Assembly (NCBI RefSeq): GCF_001665785.1
Contig: NZ_LZSO01000038.1
Span: 121,752-185,751 of the forward strand
Length of the DNA stretch: 64,000 nucleotides
Origin: Mycolicibacterium peregrinum
GTDB lineage: Bacteria; Actinomycetota; Actinomycetes; Mycobacteriales; Mycobacteriaceae
Direction of reading: 5' to 3'
A program made the position numbers and the translations under genes. Below the pieces are notes generated by a model. That model was not told the DNA's origin, did not search any database, and saw nothing but the letters and a program-made list of their open reading frames with translations. This document shows, in pieces, positions 1 through 8,734 of the stretch (positions are counted from its first letter, which is position 1; each line of letters starts with the position of its first letter).

Positions 1-1314
1 CGCGACATCTCGTTCGGGACCAGGGTGACCGACATGGTGCTCGACGAGAAGGCGTTGCGCTGGGAGGTCCGCACCGACCGCGGCGACGTGGTCTCCGCGC
101 GCTTCTGCATCCTGGCAGTCGGACCGCTGTCCAACGCGAACATCCCCGCGATCGATGGTCTCGAATCGTTCGCGGGCGAGGTTTATCACACCGCACACTG
201 GCCGCACGAGGGCGTTGATTTCACCGGCAAGCGGGTCGGTGTGATCGGTACCGGATCGTCCGGCATCCAGGCGATTCCGTGCATCGCCCGGCAAGCCGAA
301 CAGCTCATCGTCTTTCAGCGCACCCCGAACTACAGCGTGCCGGCCGGCAACATTCCGCTCGACGATGAGACGCGGGCCGCGCAGAAGGCGGGGTACGCCG
401 AACGTCGCAGGCTCTCGATGCTCAGCGGTGGCGGCTCGCCGCATCAGCCCCATCCCAAGTCCGCCCTGGAGGTCTCTGCCGAGGAACTGCAGCAGACCTA
501 CGAGCGACGCTGGGAACTGGGCGGAGTGTTGTTCTCCAAGGCCTTCCCGGACCAGTTGGTCACCATCGAGGCCAACGACACCGCGCGGCTGTTCTGGGAG
601 CAGAAGGTCCGCGCCGTGATCGACGATCCGGCGGTGGCCGACGTGTTGATCCCCAAGGACCATCCGATAGGTGCGAAGCGAATCTGTACCGACGACAACT
701 ACTTCCAGACCTTCAACCGCGACAACGTCTCGTTGGTGAACCTGCGGGCGACGCCGATCGAGCGGATCGACCCGTCGGGTGTCGATACCACCGATGCGCA
801 TTACGACATGGATGCGTTGGTGCTGGCCACCGGATTCGACGCGATGACCGGTTCGGTCCAGAAGCTGAACGTGGTCGGCCGAGGCGGGCGAACCCTCAAC
901 GAGGCGTGGGCCGAAGGGCCCGCGACCTACCTGGGCCTGGGTGTCCCGGGCTTCCCGAACGTCTTCAACATCGCCGGTCCGGGCGCACCCTCGGTGCTGG
1001 CCAACATGGTGCTGCATTCGGAGCTGCACCTGAACTGGGTGGCCGATGCGATCGCCTACCTCGACGCCCACGGAGCCCCGGCGATCGAGGCCCGTGAAGA
1101 CGCCGCTGCCGAGTGGGTGGCCGAATGCACCCGACGTGCCGCAGGAACTCTCATGCCGCAGGCGAACTCGTGGTACCTCGGGGCCAACATCCCCGGCAAA
1201 CCGCGGGTGTTCATGCCGTTCGTCGGCGGTTTCGGCGTGTACGGCGAGATCATCGCCGACGTCGCTGCCGCCGGGTACAAGGGCTTCGACATCCACCAGG
1301 ATCTGACCGGGTAG
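1..1314 (+). CDS. Flavin-containing (Baeyer-Villiger-type) monooxygenase, 5' partial
   Basis: The reading frame is open from base 1, so the N-terminus with the FAD-binding glycine motif lies before the window; 437 residues are visible. The NADPH-binding motif GVIGTGSSGIQ and the Baeyer-Villiger fingerprint region FAGEVYHTAHWP are both present, followed by the late ALVLATGFDA segment typical of the family. Such enzymes insert oxygen next to a carbonyl, or oxygenate heteroatoms, using FAD and NADPH; the substrate cannot be told. It is convergent with the esterase at 1331-2260, which leaves open a ketone-to-ester-to-acid route, but the two are not co-transcribed. Confidence 0.88.
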   Translation, partial: RDISFGTRVTDMVLDEKALRWEVRTDRGDVVSARFCILAVGPLSNANIPAIDGLESFAGEVYHTAHWPHEGVDFTGKRVGVIGTGSSGIQAIPCIARQAEQLIVFQRTPNYSVPAGNIPLDDETRAAQKAGYAERRRLSMLSGGGSPHQPHPKSALEVSAEELQQTYERRWELGGVLFSKAFPDQLVTIEANDTARLFWEQKVRAVIDDPAVADVLIPKDHPIGAKRICTDDNYFQTFNRDNVSLVNLRATPIERIDPSGVDTTDAHYDMDALVLATGFDAMTGSVQKLNVVGRGGRTLNEAWAEGPATYLGLGVPGFPNVFNIAGPGAPSVLANMVLHSELHLNWVADAIAYLDAHGAPAIEAREDAAAEWVAECTRRAAGTLMPQANSWYLGANIPGKPRVFMPFVGGFGVYGEIIADVAAAGYKGFDIHQDLTG

Positions 1315-1330
1315 GGGCCGCCTCGTTGGC

Positions 1331-2260
1331 TCAGGCGTCCAGTACGGCGCGGATGTCCTCGCACACCTGCCGGCCGGCCTGGCCGGCCAACGTCAGTGAC
1401 GGCATGGTGATGAACCCGTGGATGGCGCCGGCATAGTCGCGGTACACCACCGGGACGCCCTGGGCGGCAAGTGCTTCGGCGTAGTCCTCGCCTTCGGAGT
1501 GCAACGGGTCGAAGCCCGCGGTGACGATCACCGCAGGAGGCAGTCCGCGCAGATCCGCGCGCAGTGGTGCGGCATGCGGATGGGCCCGGTCCCCGGTGTC
1601 GGGAACGTACTGATCCCAGTACCACGCCATGGCGGCGCGGGTGTTGTAGAAACCGGTGGCGAATCTCCGGTACGACTCGGTGTCGAAGTCCGCTGCGACG
1701 ACCGGATACAGCAGTGCCTGACACGCGATGTCCGGCCCGCCGCGGTCACGCGCGAGGATCGTGGTCACGGCGGCGAGATTGCCGCCGGCACTGTCGCCCG
1801 CGACGACGAGCTTCGTCGCGTCACCGCCGAGTTCGTCGCCACGGTGCACAACCCAGCACAGCGCGGTGTACACGTCCTCCGCAGCTGCCGGCCACCGCGC
1901 CTCGGGTGCCAGACGGTAGTCGACGGACACCACCACCGCGCCGATGCCGTTGGCCAGCGATCGGCACAGGTCGTCGTGGGTGTCGAGGTCGCAGAACACG
2001 AACCCGCCGCCGTGCGCGAACACCACCATCGGTGCGGGCACGCCGGAAGGCGCTGCCGGCCAATAGATCCGGACGGGGATGTCGCCCGCGGGTCCCGGTA
2101 ACTTCCGCTCCTCGATCGCCCCGATCGGCCGGGGCTGCAGCGGAGGTCGGTACCGGGACCGCACGGCGGCCCTGGCCTCGGCCCCGCCCATCGCCTCGAC
2201 CGCCGGGAAACCGGTGTTCAGAACCGGCAGTAGCGCCGCGACCTCTGGATCGACCTTCAT
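1331..2260 (-). CDS. Alpha/beta hydrolase, hormone-sensitive-lipase-type esterase
   Basis: A 309-residue serine esterase. It has the oxyanion-hole motif HGGGFVF, the nucleophile elbow GDSAGG, and a late DPLHSEGEDYAEAL region followed by a histidine in GAIHGF, which completes the triad pattern of the HSL (family IV) lipases. The ATG at 2258-2260 was chosen because it follows an AGGCGGA ribosome site and starts the family-like sequence MKVDPEVAALLP; the frame stays open upstream but that part looks non-coding. The substrate is probably a short acyl ester, by family only. Confidence 0.86.
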   Translation of the reverse strand: MKVDPEVAALLPVLNTGFPAVEAMGGAEARAAVRSRYRPPLQPRPIGAIEERKLPGPAGDIPVRIYWPAAPSGVPAPMVVFAHGGGFVFCDLDTHDDLCRSLANGIGAVVVSVDYRLAPEARWPAAAEDVYTALCWVVHRGDELGGDATKLVVAGDSAGGNLAAVTTILARDRGGPDIACQALLYPVVAADFDTESYRRFATGFYNTRAAMAWYWDQYVPDTGDRAHPHAAPLRADLRGLPPAVIVTAGFDPLHSEGEDYAEALAAQGVPVVYRDYAGAIHGFITMPSLTLAGQAGRQVCEDIRAVLDA

Positions 2261-2652
2261 TTCCGCCTGTTCGTCGGGTTGTCCGCACCGGCAACGATCA
2301 CCGCGCAACCGAGCTCCTGCCCAACCAACCACATCGGTCCTGTCTCCGGCTGGGGTGTACCGCGCAGTGAGACACGTGGAATCCGGCTGCCGCCCAGCGT
2401 GATTGCGCTCTGAACGACTGCGCACTGGACCCGCGCTATACCACACCGCCCAAGATTCTGTACCGCTGAGCGAGACTGCCGCGCCCGGACACGTGGTGAG
2501 TGCGCACGATCACATGGCCCGGTGCAGTGAGGCGGCCGACACCCAGAAATCGGTTGCCTCCCGTCGAAATCCCCGCTGGGGGAGTCGTATTCGTCCGGGC
2601 AGAACCGAGCTGTCACCACGACGTGCTCGACAACCTGATAGATGGAGGGGAA
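2261..2652. other. Divergent intergenic region
   Basis: These 392 bases lie between the divergent esterase and histidine-phosphatase genes. No convincing gene is seen on either strand; the frames that cross it are continuations of neighbours or antisense. A good ribosome site (GGAGGGG) ends it just before 2653. CACGTG occurs twice, near 2375 and 2491, but no known regulator can be assigned. Confidence 0.5.
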
Positions 2653-4095
2653 ATGGTCCGACCGAGCAGGTTCGGGAACGGCGACGCACCCGCTGTGCGT
2701 CGTCGTTCGAGAACGACATGGAGAGGCCTTGGCATCGTGCTGACTGCCTTCGGCTTTTTCGTGATGTCCGTGCTGCCCGCCTGGGCTGCCGAGAACATGC
2801 GGGTCACTTTCGTGCGTCACGGCCAGTCCGCAGGCAACACGTCGGGCAACATCGACACCTCGACGCCAGGGCCTTCGCTCACCCCGCTCGGACGTGAGCA
2901 GGCTCAGGCGGTGGTCGACCGGCTGGGGGACAACAACTACGACGCGATCTATGCGTCGCAGATGATCCGCACCCAGCAGACCGCGGAACCGATGTCGGCG
3001 TATCTGGGTCTGCCGATCCAGGTTCTGCCCGGCCTGCAAGAGATCGAGGCCGGCGACTATGAGGGCACACCCGAGAGCGGTGCACTGGACGGTTACCTCA
3101 AGGCGCCGATCGCGTGGGCGTTCGCCGGTCAGCTCGGCGCCCGAATCCCGGGCTCGATCGACGGCAACGAGTTCGACGCGCGCGTCGACGGCGCGTTGAA
3201 GACCATGTACGACAAGGGCGACCGCAACGTCGTCGTGTTCTCGCACGGCGGCACCATCATGTTCTGGACCATGATGAACGCCAAGAACCTCACCTTGGCG
3301 GAGAAGGGCATGCTGCTGAGCCAGCATGCGCTTGGTAACACCGACTACGTCGTCATCGAGGGAAACCCCGAGGACGGCTGGACCCTCGTGGACTGGAACG
3401 GCCAGCGGTTCAGCCCCGAGCCGACGCTGGGGCATGAGGTCGGGCTGCAGATGCGGACGCTGACCCGCCAGCTCGAGGCCGCCATGAAACAGGTGACTGA
3501 CTCCTTGGCCACCGGTGACGTGATCAAGGTGGCGACGGCGATCAACCGCAGCTTGGCCGATGCGTCGTTCTCGGTGGCCAAGTTCAACCGCGCGATCAAC
3601 GCCGAGGTCGTCAAGCGGGTCGACAAGGTCTTCGGCAAGGTGAACACCCCGGATCCGGGACCGGTATCCGAACTCACCGACAAGGTGTCCGACACGGTCA
3701 AGGGTGTTGTCCCGAACACCGGTTCGGCCACCGACATGCTGAAGCCGCTCAACGCTGCGGTGTCCGACCCGAAGGAAGCGCAGGCATCGGTCGAGTCCGA
3801 CCACAGCAGTGCGGCCGAAAAGGTGACGGCCTCGGTGCGGGGCCAGGGTGCGACGGATCTGTCCAGCGGCAACCTGGTCAGGCCCGGAAAGACCTTCGCC
3901 GACGCCAAGCGCGCCGGCGAGCAGGCTCGCGCCGGCGTTTCCGATGTCGCCGGGCAGCTGAGGTCGACGGTGAAGACCTCGGTCACCGGTATCAAGGACG
4001 CTGCGAAGAAGGTGTCCGAGAGTGTCGGCGCGGCAAGCGTTTCGCGCGGAGGCGCCGCGTCCGAAAAGGGTTCCGCCGATTCGGACGGCAAGTAA
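2653..4095 (+). CDS. Exported histidine phosphatase (phosphoglycerate-mutase family) with long C-terminal extension
   Basis: 480 residues. The N-terminus is basic, followed by a hydrophobic stretch (about 25-42) ending in AWA-AE at residue 45, so it is likely a cleaved signal peptide. The catalytic RHG is at 55-57 (VRHGQSAGNT), and the second histidine is in FSHGG near 198. After the roughly 230-residue phosphatase domain comes a tail of more than 200 residues rich in Lys, Ala, Ser and Val with helical, coiled-coil-like texture and no domain I recognise. The ATG at 2653 follows GGAGGGGAA. An extracytoplasmic phosphatase role is inferred; the substrate is unknown. Confidence 0.85.
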   Translation: MVRPSRFGNGDAPAVRRRSRTTWRGLGIVLTAFGFFVMSVLPAWAAENMRVTFVRHGQSAGNTSGNIDTSTPGPSLTPLGREQAQAVVDRLGDNNYDAIYASQMIRTQQTAEPMSAYLGLPIQVLPGLQEIEAGDYEGTPESGALDGYLKAPIAWAFAGQLGARIPGSIDGNEFDARVDGALKTMYDKGDRNVVVFSHGGTIMFWTMMNAKNLTLAEKGMLLSQHALGNTDYVVIEGNPEDGWTLVDWNGQRFSPEPTLGHEVGLQMRTLTRQLEAAMKQVTDSLATGDVIKVATAINRSLADASFSVAKFNRAINAEVVKRVDKVFGKVNTPDPGPVSELTDKVSDTVKGVVPNTGSATDMLKPLNAAVSDPKEAQASVESDHSSAAEKVTASVRGQGATDLSSGNLVRPGKTFADAKRAGEQARAGVSDVAGQLRSTVKTSVTGIKDAAKKVSESVGAASVSRGGAASEKGSADSDGK

Positions 4096-4098
4096 GAA

Positions 4099-4131
4099 AT
4101 CGGCCCCCTCCGTCGAACGGAGGGGGCCGAT
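4099..4131. terminator. Bidirectional terminator between histidine phosphatase and sigA
   Basis: A perfect 15-bp inverted repeat (4099-4113 pairs with 4117-4131) with a 3-base loop (CGA) sits between the convergent stop codons at 4095 and 4162. Read toward sigA's opposite side it is followed by TTTCTTAC. The stem is very GC-rich and should work as a shared terminator for both genes. Confidence 0.85.
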
Positions 4132-4161
4132 CTCGTTGTCTGTCGTTTACTCGGCGCGGAC

Positions 4162-5607
4162 CTAGTCCAGGTAGTCGCGCAACACCTGGGAGCGGCTGGG
4201 GTGGCGCAGCTTGCTCATGGTCTTGGACTCGATCTGGCGGATGCGCTCACGCGTGACGCCGTAGACCTGGCCGATCTCGTCGAGCGTGCGAGGCTGACCG
4301 TCGGTGAGGCCGAACCGCAGACGGACCACGCCCGCCTCGCGCTCGGACAGAGTCTCCAACACGGACTGCAGCTGATCCTGCAGCAGCGTGAAGGACACGG
4401 CATCGACGGCCACGACGGCCTCGGAGTCCTCGATGAAGTCACCGAGCTGGCTGTCACCCTCGTCGCCGATGGTCTGGTCCAGCGAGATGGGTTCACGCGC
4501 GTACTGCTGGATCTCCAGCACCTTCTCCGGCGTGATGTCCATTTCCTTGGCCAGCTCTTCGGGCGTGGGCTCGCGGCCCAGGTCCTGCAGCAGCTCGCGC
4601 TGGATACGGCCGAGCTTGTTGATCACCTCGACCATGTGCACCGGGATACGGATGGTGCGGGCCTGGTCGGCCATGGCGCGGGTGATGGCCTGGCGGATCC
4701 ACCAGGTGGCGTACGTGGAGAACTTGTAGCCCTTGGTGTAGTCGAACTTCTCGACCGCGCGGATCAGACCGAGGTTGCCTTCCTGGATCAGGTCCAGGAA
4801 CGCCATGCCGCGGCCCGTGTAGCGCTTGGCCAGCGACACCACCAGACGCAGGTTGGCTTCCAGCAGATGGTTTTTCGCGCGGTCGCCGTCACGGCAGATC
4901 CACTGGTAGTCGCGTCGGACCTGAGTGGTGAGCTTCTCACCCTTCTCGACGAACTCAGCCATCTTCTGGGTGGCGAACAGCCCGGCCTCGATGCGCTTGG
5001 CGAGCTCGACCTCTTCCTCGGCGTTCAGCAGCGCGACCTTGCCGATCTGCTTGAGGTAGGCGCGGACCGAGTCGGCCGAGGCCGTCAGCTCCGCGTCTTT
5101 ACGTGCCTGCCGCAGTGCCTCGGACTCTTCCTCGTCCCAGACGAAGTCGCCGGACGCCTTGTCCTTCTCGGACGGCTCGGGATGGTCCTCGTCGGACTTG
5201 GCCGCCTTTCCCGCAGCCGGCGCGGCGGCCTTGGCGTCCTTGCCTTCCTCGGCCTCGTCCTCGTCGTCCTCGTCGTCGCCCGATTCCTCGACTTCGTCGT
5301 CACTGCCGAGGTCGTCGTCGAGCTCGAGGTCGGTGTCGTCGACGTCGAGATCCTCGCCCGGACCTGCCTCCAGGTCGTCGGTGGTCTCCAGATCGTCGTT
5401 GACGTCCTCGGGCTTGCCCGCCGCGGCCTTGGCGGCCTTCTTGGCGGGCGCCTTCTTGGCGGGAGCGCGCTTGGTGGCGGTGCCGCCCTCGGCCTTGGCT
5501 GCAGTGCTCTTGGCTGCCCGCTTGGCCGGGGCCTTCTTGGCGGGAGTCTTGGTAGCGGTGCGCTTCACCGGCTCGTCGGTCGCCGGGCTTGCTTTTGTCG
5601 CTGCCAC
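4162..5607 (-). CDS. sigA: Principal RNA polymerase sigma factor SigA
   Basis: 481 residues. Directs housekeeping promoter recognition by RNA polymerase. The first 170 or so residues are a Lys/Ala/Pro-rich tract followed by a long acidic tract (Asp/Glu), as in mycobacterial SigA. Region 1.2 begins near 178 (DSVRAYLKQIGKV), region 2 near 249-316 with GNLGLIRAVEKFDYTKGYKF, and region 4 near 440-472 (VTRERIRQIESKTMSKLRHP). The GTG at 5605-5607 gives the family N-terminus (M)AATKAS and follows AAAGGG. It is convergent with the phosphatase gene and lies downstream of ppgK on the same strand with its own 204-bp leader region. Confidence 0.98.
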   Translation of the reverse strand: MAATKASPATDEPVKRTATKTPAKKAPAKRAAKSTAAKAEGGTATKRAPAKKAPAKKAAKAAAGKPEDVNDDLETTDDLEAGPGEDLDVDDTDLELDDDLGSDDEVEESGDDEDDEDEAEEGKDAKAAAPAAGKAAKSDEDHPEPSEKDKASGDFVWDEEESEALRQARKDAELTASADSVRAYLKQIGKVALLNAEEEVELAKRIEAGLFATQKMAEFVEKGEKLTTQVRRDYQWICRDGDRAKNHLLEANLRLVVSLAKRYTGRGMAFLDLIQEGNLGLIRAVEKFDYTKGYKFSTYATWWIRQAITRAMADQARTIRIPVHMVEVINKLGRIQRELLQDLGREPTPEELAKEMDITPEKVLEIQQYAREPISLDQTIGDEGDSQLGDFIEDSEAVVAVDAVSFTLLQDQLQSVLETLSEREAGVVRLRFGLTDGQPRTLDEIGQVYGVTRERIRQIESKTMSKLRHPSRSQVLRDYLD

Positions 5608-5737
5608 GTACACCCTTTCGGTCTCGCGAAATTCTCGGTGGGTATGGGCATAGTCCACCGAAAGCGTCTGCTGTCGAATGTTGGCGTTCTATCGGCTGGG
5701 ATATTCACCGCTATTCGGTAGGCGGCCGCCGAGGACC

Positions 5738-5743
5738 ATTGTA
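5738..5743 (-). promoter_or_regulatory. Candidate -10 element of sigA promoter
   Basis: On the minus strand TACAAT stands about 130 bases upstream of the sigA start, in the gap between ppgK and sigA. It fits the mycobacterial TANNNT -10 pattern. No good TTGACA-like -35 was found at the proper distance, so the assignment is tentative. Confidence 0.35.
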
Positions 5744-5811
5744 ACGACAGTGTGGGAGTTCACCGTGCCGAGCGGCAAATTTCGACACCTGACCGACCCG
5801 CCCCGGCAAAG

Positions 5812-6633
5812 TTACCGATTGGTAGCTTGCGGGTCGGTGGCCCCCGGGACCTGGCTGGCCATGGCCGCCCCCACGATGCCCGCGGTGTTGAGCAGCGCGG
5901 CAGGAACGATCGGGGTGCGGATCTTCAGCAGGGGTAGCCACTTGTCCGACTTGCGGCTGATGCCGCCGCCCGCGATGAACAGGTCCGGCCAGATCGCGTT
6001 CTCGATCGTCACCAGAACCTTGTTCACCTCTTCGCTCCAGCGCTCGTAACTCCAATCCTTGCGCTCCTTGACCGACGACGCGGCGCGGTGCTCGGCTTCC
6101 TTGCCGTCGACCTGCAGGTGGCCAAACTCGGTGTTGGGCAACAACACCCCGTTGTGGATCACCGCCGAGCCGATGCCGGTGCCGAAGGTCAGGAGCACCA
6201 CGACACCGGAGTTGTCCTTGCCCGCCCCGTAGCGTTCCTCGGCAAGGCCGGCGGCGTCGGCGTCGTTGAGTACGCGCACCGGCAGTCCGCCGAGCGCGGT
6301 GCTGATCACCTCGGCGGCGTTGACGCCGATCCAGCCCTTGTCGACATTGGCCGCGGTGCGCACGATGCCCTCGGTGACCACCCCCGGGTAGGTGACGCCC
6401 ACCTTGCCGGTCCAGCCGAACTCGGCCACCACCGCAGCCACCGTCTTCGCCACCGATTCCGGGGTGGACGGCTGCGGCGTGTCGAGCTTGAACCGCTCGC
6501 CGACGAGTTGCCCGGTGTCGAGGTCGACGATGCCGCCCTTGATCCCGCTGCCGCCGACGTCGACGCCGAATCCGCGGCGTTGGGACGCTTCGGGGGAAAC
6601 CGGATCTGTCGCGGGCGCGTCGGGTGCGGTCAT
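5812..6633 (-). CDS. ppgK: Polyphosphate glucokinase
   Basis: 273 residues, ROK-family sugar kinase that phosphorylates glucose with polyphosphate (or ATP) to glucose-6-phosphate in the cytoplasm. The N-terminal phosphate-binding motif GVDVGGSGIKGG is at about 23-34, with LTFGTGIGSA in the middle and FIAGGGIS near the end. The ATG at 6633 follows AAAGGAG. It precedes sigA on the same strand, as Rv2702 precedes sigA in M. tuberculosis. Confidence 0.96.
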   Translation of the reverse strand: MTAPDAPATDPVSPEASQRRGFGVDVGGSGIKGGIVDLDTGQLVGERFKLDTPQPSTPESVAKTVAAVVAEFGWTGKVGVTYPGVVTEGIVRTAANVDKGWIGVNAAEVISTALGGLPVRVLNDADAAGLAEERYGAGKDNSGVVVLLTFGTGIGSAVIHNGVLLPNTEFGHLQVDGKEAEHRAASSVKERKDWSYERWSEEVNKVLVTIENAIWPDLFIAGGGISRKSDKWLPLLKIRTPIVPAALLNTAGIVGAAMASQVPGATDPQATNR

Positions 6634-6790
6634 GGGTGCTCCTTTGAGAGACAGGCGGTGAGGAGGCTGTCGAACAGGGTTAGGGACAAACCAAGCGCGC
6701 CCCCACCCTAGTTGTTCGCCAACGCCCGCGCGTACGGTCCCGCATCCCCCCGGAAGCGACTTTTCCGTCGGAAGGTGTTGCGATAGAGCC

Positions 6791-7639
6791 GTGACCGACA
6801 ACAGTTTCGATGCTCCCGCCCTGAGGGTGGTGGCCGAGCAACTCGCCACCGAAGCCGCAGAGTTCGTCGCGCGCCGGCGCGCCGAGGTGTTCGGCACCGC
6901 CGCGAACTCCGACGGGGCGCCGGCCCCGGGAGCGGTGAGAGCCAAGAGCACCCCGACCGACCCCGTCACGATCGTCGACACCGAGACCGAGCGGTGGCTG
7001 CGTGAGCGGTTGGCGGTGTTGCGGCCGTCAGAGGCGATCCTGGGGGAGGAGGAGGGCGGCCGGCAGGAGGGGCGTGACGGCCTGAGTTGGGTGCTCGACC
7101 CGATCGACGGCACCGTCAACTTCGTCTACGGCATTCCGGCCTACGCGGTGTCGGTGGCCGCGCAGTACGACGGCCGGTCGGTGGCCGGGGCCGTGGCGAA
7201 CGTGCCCGGCGGCGAGGTGTACTCGGCCGCCCTCGGGCACGGCGCCGAGGTGGTGCGGGCTGGAGTGCGTACCTCGTTGCGGTGCAGCGCCGTCGGCGAT
7301 CTGTCGATGGCGCTGGTCGGTACCGGGTTCTCCTACGAGCCCGACCGGCGCGCGAAGCAGGCCGGGGTGCTGGCACACATCCTGCCCACGGTGCGCGACG
7401 TGCGCCGCATCGGTTCCTGCGCGCTCGACCTGTGCATGGTGGCAGCCGGCCGGTTGGACGCCTATTACGAAGAAGACGTCCAGGTTTGGGACTGGGCCGC
7501 CGCGGCGCTGATCGCGGCCGAAGCGGGGGCGACGGTGTGGTTGCCGACCGCACCCGGCGCCGAGTATGCGGCAGCGTCGGCGCCGGGCATCGCCGAGGGT
7601 CTCCGGGACGCGCTAGCAGGCGGCGGTATGGATCTTTGA
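6791..7639 (+). CDS. suhB: Inositol monophosphatase family protein SuhB
   Basis: 282 residues. Mg-dependent phosphatase releasing inositol from inositol phosphate, feeding phosphatidylinositol, PIM and mycothiol synthesis. Metal-site motifs are clear: LGEEEGG (about 82-88), DPIDGTVNF (about 103-111) and WDWAAAAL (about 233-240). Starts with GTG at 6791. Its last 27 bases overlap the 3' end of the convergent cei gene. Confidence 0.95.
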   Translation: MTDNSFDAPALRVVAEQLATEAAEFVARRRAEVFGTAANSDGAPAPGAVRAKSTPTDPVTIVDTETERWLRERLAVLRPSEAILGEEEGGRQEGRDGLSWVLDPIDGTVNFVYGIPAYAVSVAAQYDGRSVAGAVANVPGGEVYSAALGHGAEVVRAGVRTSLRCSAVGDLSMALVGTGFSYEPDRRAKQAGVLAHILPTVRDVRRIGSCALDLCMVAAGRLDAYYEEDVQVWDWAAAALIAAEAGATVWLPTAPGAEYAAASAPGIAEGLRDALAGGGMDL

Positions 7640-8263
7640 CAGCAGTGCGGAATCCGACGGCGCGGTGGCGTCGGGACGCAGGCTGGCCAGCACGGCCCTG
7701 ATGTCGTCGTTGCTGGCGAGTTCGCTGAACTCCGTGCCGAGTGCCAGATCGACTGTGGCGTCCGGCCTTTCGTCCTGGAAGAGCTCGGTGCACGGGGCCA
7801 CCAGCCAGACCGATGCGGCGGCGGCGCGGCCGGAAGGGCCGAACCGGATCTGGCCCTGGCATTCCAGCCGGGTGTTGGCGTAGATCGGGTCGTTGGCCGC
7901 CTCGGGTTGAGCGAAGCCCAGATCACGCAGCGCGCCGGCCACCTCGCCGGCCTGCCCGCCCTGGCCGCTGGCGTTGAGCACCCGGATCCTGGTCTCGGCC
8001 AGCGGGGCCGGCGTGACGTCGGTCATCGCCGAGAAGGCCACCTGTTCGCCCAGCTTCGGGGCCGCCGGATCAGCGGCGGGCGGCGGGTTGTTGCAGACCG
8101 CGGCCACGTGCACATCGGTCGGTTGGTTGAGCGCGATGATCCACACGATCATCGTCACCACCGCAAGTGCGACGAACAGCACGATGCCGGGAACGAAACT
8201 GCGCCGACGGAAGGGTCGACCGTGTCGGTCGAAGGCGGTGCCGTCGGTGATTTGCGCGACCAC
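7613..8263 (-). CDS. cei: Cell envelope integrity protein Cei
   Basis: 216 residues, the length of M. tuberculosis Rv2700. A short cytoplasmic N-terminus with RRRSF is followed by one membrane helix (about 24-46, FVPGIVLFVALAVVTMIVWI), then an extracytoplasmic LytR-C-terminal-like domain containing TRIRVLNASGQGGQAGEVA. Cei is known to be needed for envelope integrity and virulence in M. tuberculosis. The GTG at 8261-8263 starts MVAQITDGTAFDRHGRPF. A CRP-like palindrome lies 53 bp upstream, in the gap shared with the divergent DUF4193 gene. Confidence 0.93.
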   Translation of the reverse strand: MVAQITDGTAFDRHGRPFRRRSFVPGIVLFVALAVVTMIVWIIALNQPTDVHVAAVCNNPPPAADPAAPKLGEQVAFSAMTDVTPAPLAETRIRVLNASGQGGQAGEVAGALRDLGFAQPEAANDPIYANTRLECQGQIRFGPSGRAAAASVWLVAPCTELFQDERPDATVDLALGTEFSELASNDDIRAVLASLRPDATAPSDSALLSKIHTAAC

Positions 8264-8315
8264 ACATGCACTCTAAGGGCAACGGTGTTCGCTGACGCAG
8301 CAGAGCTCAGACGGT

Positions 8316-8335
8316 AGTGTGATGTAAATCACACT
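8316..8335. promoter_or_regulatory. CRP-type operator palindrome
   Basis: AGTGTGA-TGTAAA-TCACACT: two perfect 7-base arms around a 6-base spacer, matching the CRP consensus TGTGA-N6-TCACA exactly. It lies between divergent cei and the DUF4193 gene, about 75 bp upstream of the predicted DUF4193 transcription start. Mycobacterial CRP (Rv3676-type) or Cmr are the likely binders. Confidence 0.75.
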
Positions 8336-8365
8336 GAAACGTGTGGCAATACGGGCACGAATCAT

Positions 8366-8394
8366 TTGGGGAATGCGTTCGACGCTGGTACAAA
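8366..8394 (+). promoter_or_regulatory. Candidate promoter of the DUF4193 gene
   Basis: TTGGGG (8366-8371) and TACAAA (8389-8394) are separated by 17 bases, a SigA-like arrangement. Transcription would begin near 8401, leaving a leader of about 28 bases containing AAGGGAGGGG before the ATG at 8429. Confidence 0.45.
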
Positions 8395-8428
8395 GCTCTG
8401 CTGCAAGGTAAGGGAGGGGACACAGACG

Positions 8429-8731
8429 ATGGCTACCGACTACGACGCTCCACGGCGTTCCGAAGCAGACGAGGTTTCTGAGGATTCGCTCGAGGAGCTC
8501 AAGGCCCGGCGCAACGAGGCGCAGTCCGCCGTGGTGGATGTCGACGAAACAGAAACGGCCGAGTCTTTCGAGCTACCGGGCGCAGACCTGTCCGGCGAGG
8601 AACTGTCGGTGCGGGTGGTGCCCAAGCAGGCTGACGAGTTCACGTGCTCCAGCTGTTTTCTGGTGCATCACCGGAGTCGGCTGGCAAGCGAGAAGAACGG
8701 CGTGATGATCTGCACGGACTGCGCCGCCTGA
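8429..8731 (+). CDS. DUF4193 protein, zinc-ribbon-like (Rv2699c type)
   Basis: 100 residues. The first two thirds are acidic and probably flexible; the end carries two CxxC pairs (CSSC and CTDC) about 20 residues apart with a histidine pair (LVHHRSRL), which looks like a small zinc ribbon. The family is restricted to actinobacteria, and the M. tuberculosis member is reported essential in transposon screens. A strong ribosome site (GGGAGGGG) precedes the ATG. No biochemical role is known to me. Confidence 0.92.
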   Translation: MATDYDAPRRSEADEVSEDSLEELKARRNEAQSAVVDVDETETAESFELPGADLSGEELSVRVVPKQADEFTCSSCFLVHHRSRLASEKNGVMICTDCAA

Positions 8732-8734
8732 CGG

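Noticed and set aside
2257..3804. 515-codon minus-strand frame across the esterase promoter and histidine phosphatase
   Set aside because: Crosses an intergenic region and a real gene in antisense; no recognisable domain.
4201..5721. 506-codon open frame opposite sigA
   Set aside because: Antisense shadow of the GC-rich sigA sequence; the encoded sequence is repetitive Leu/Gly/Val without a family match, while the other strand is clearly sigA.
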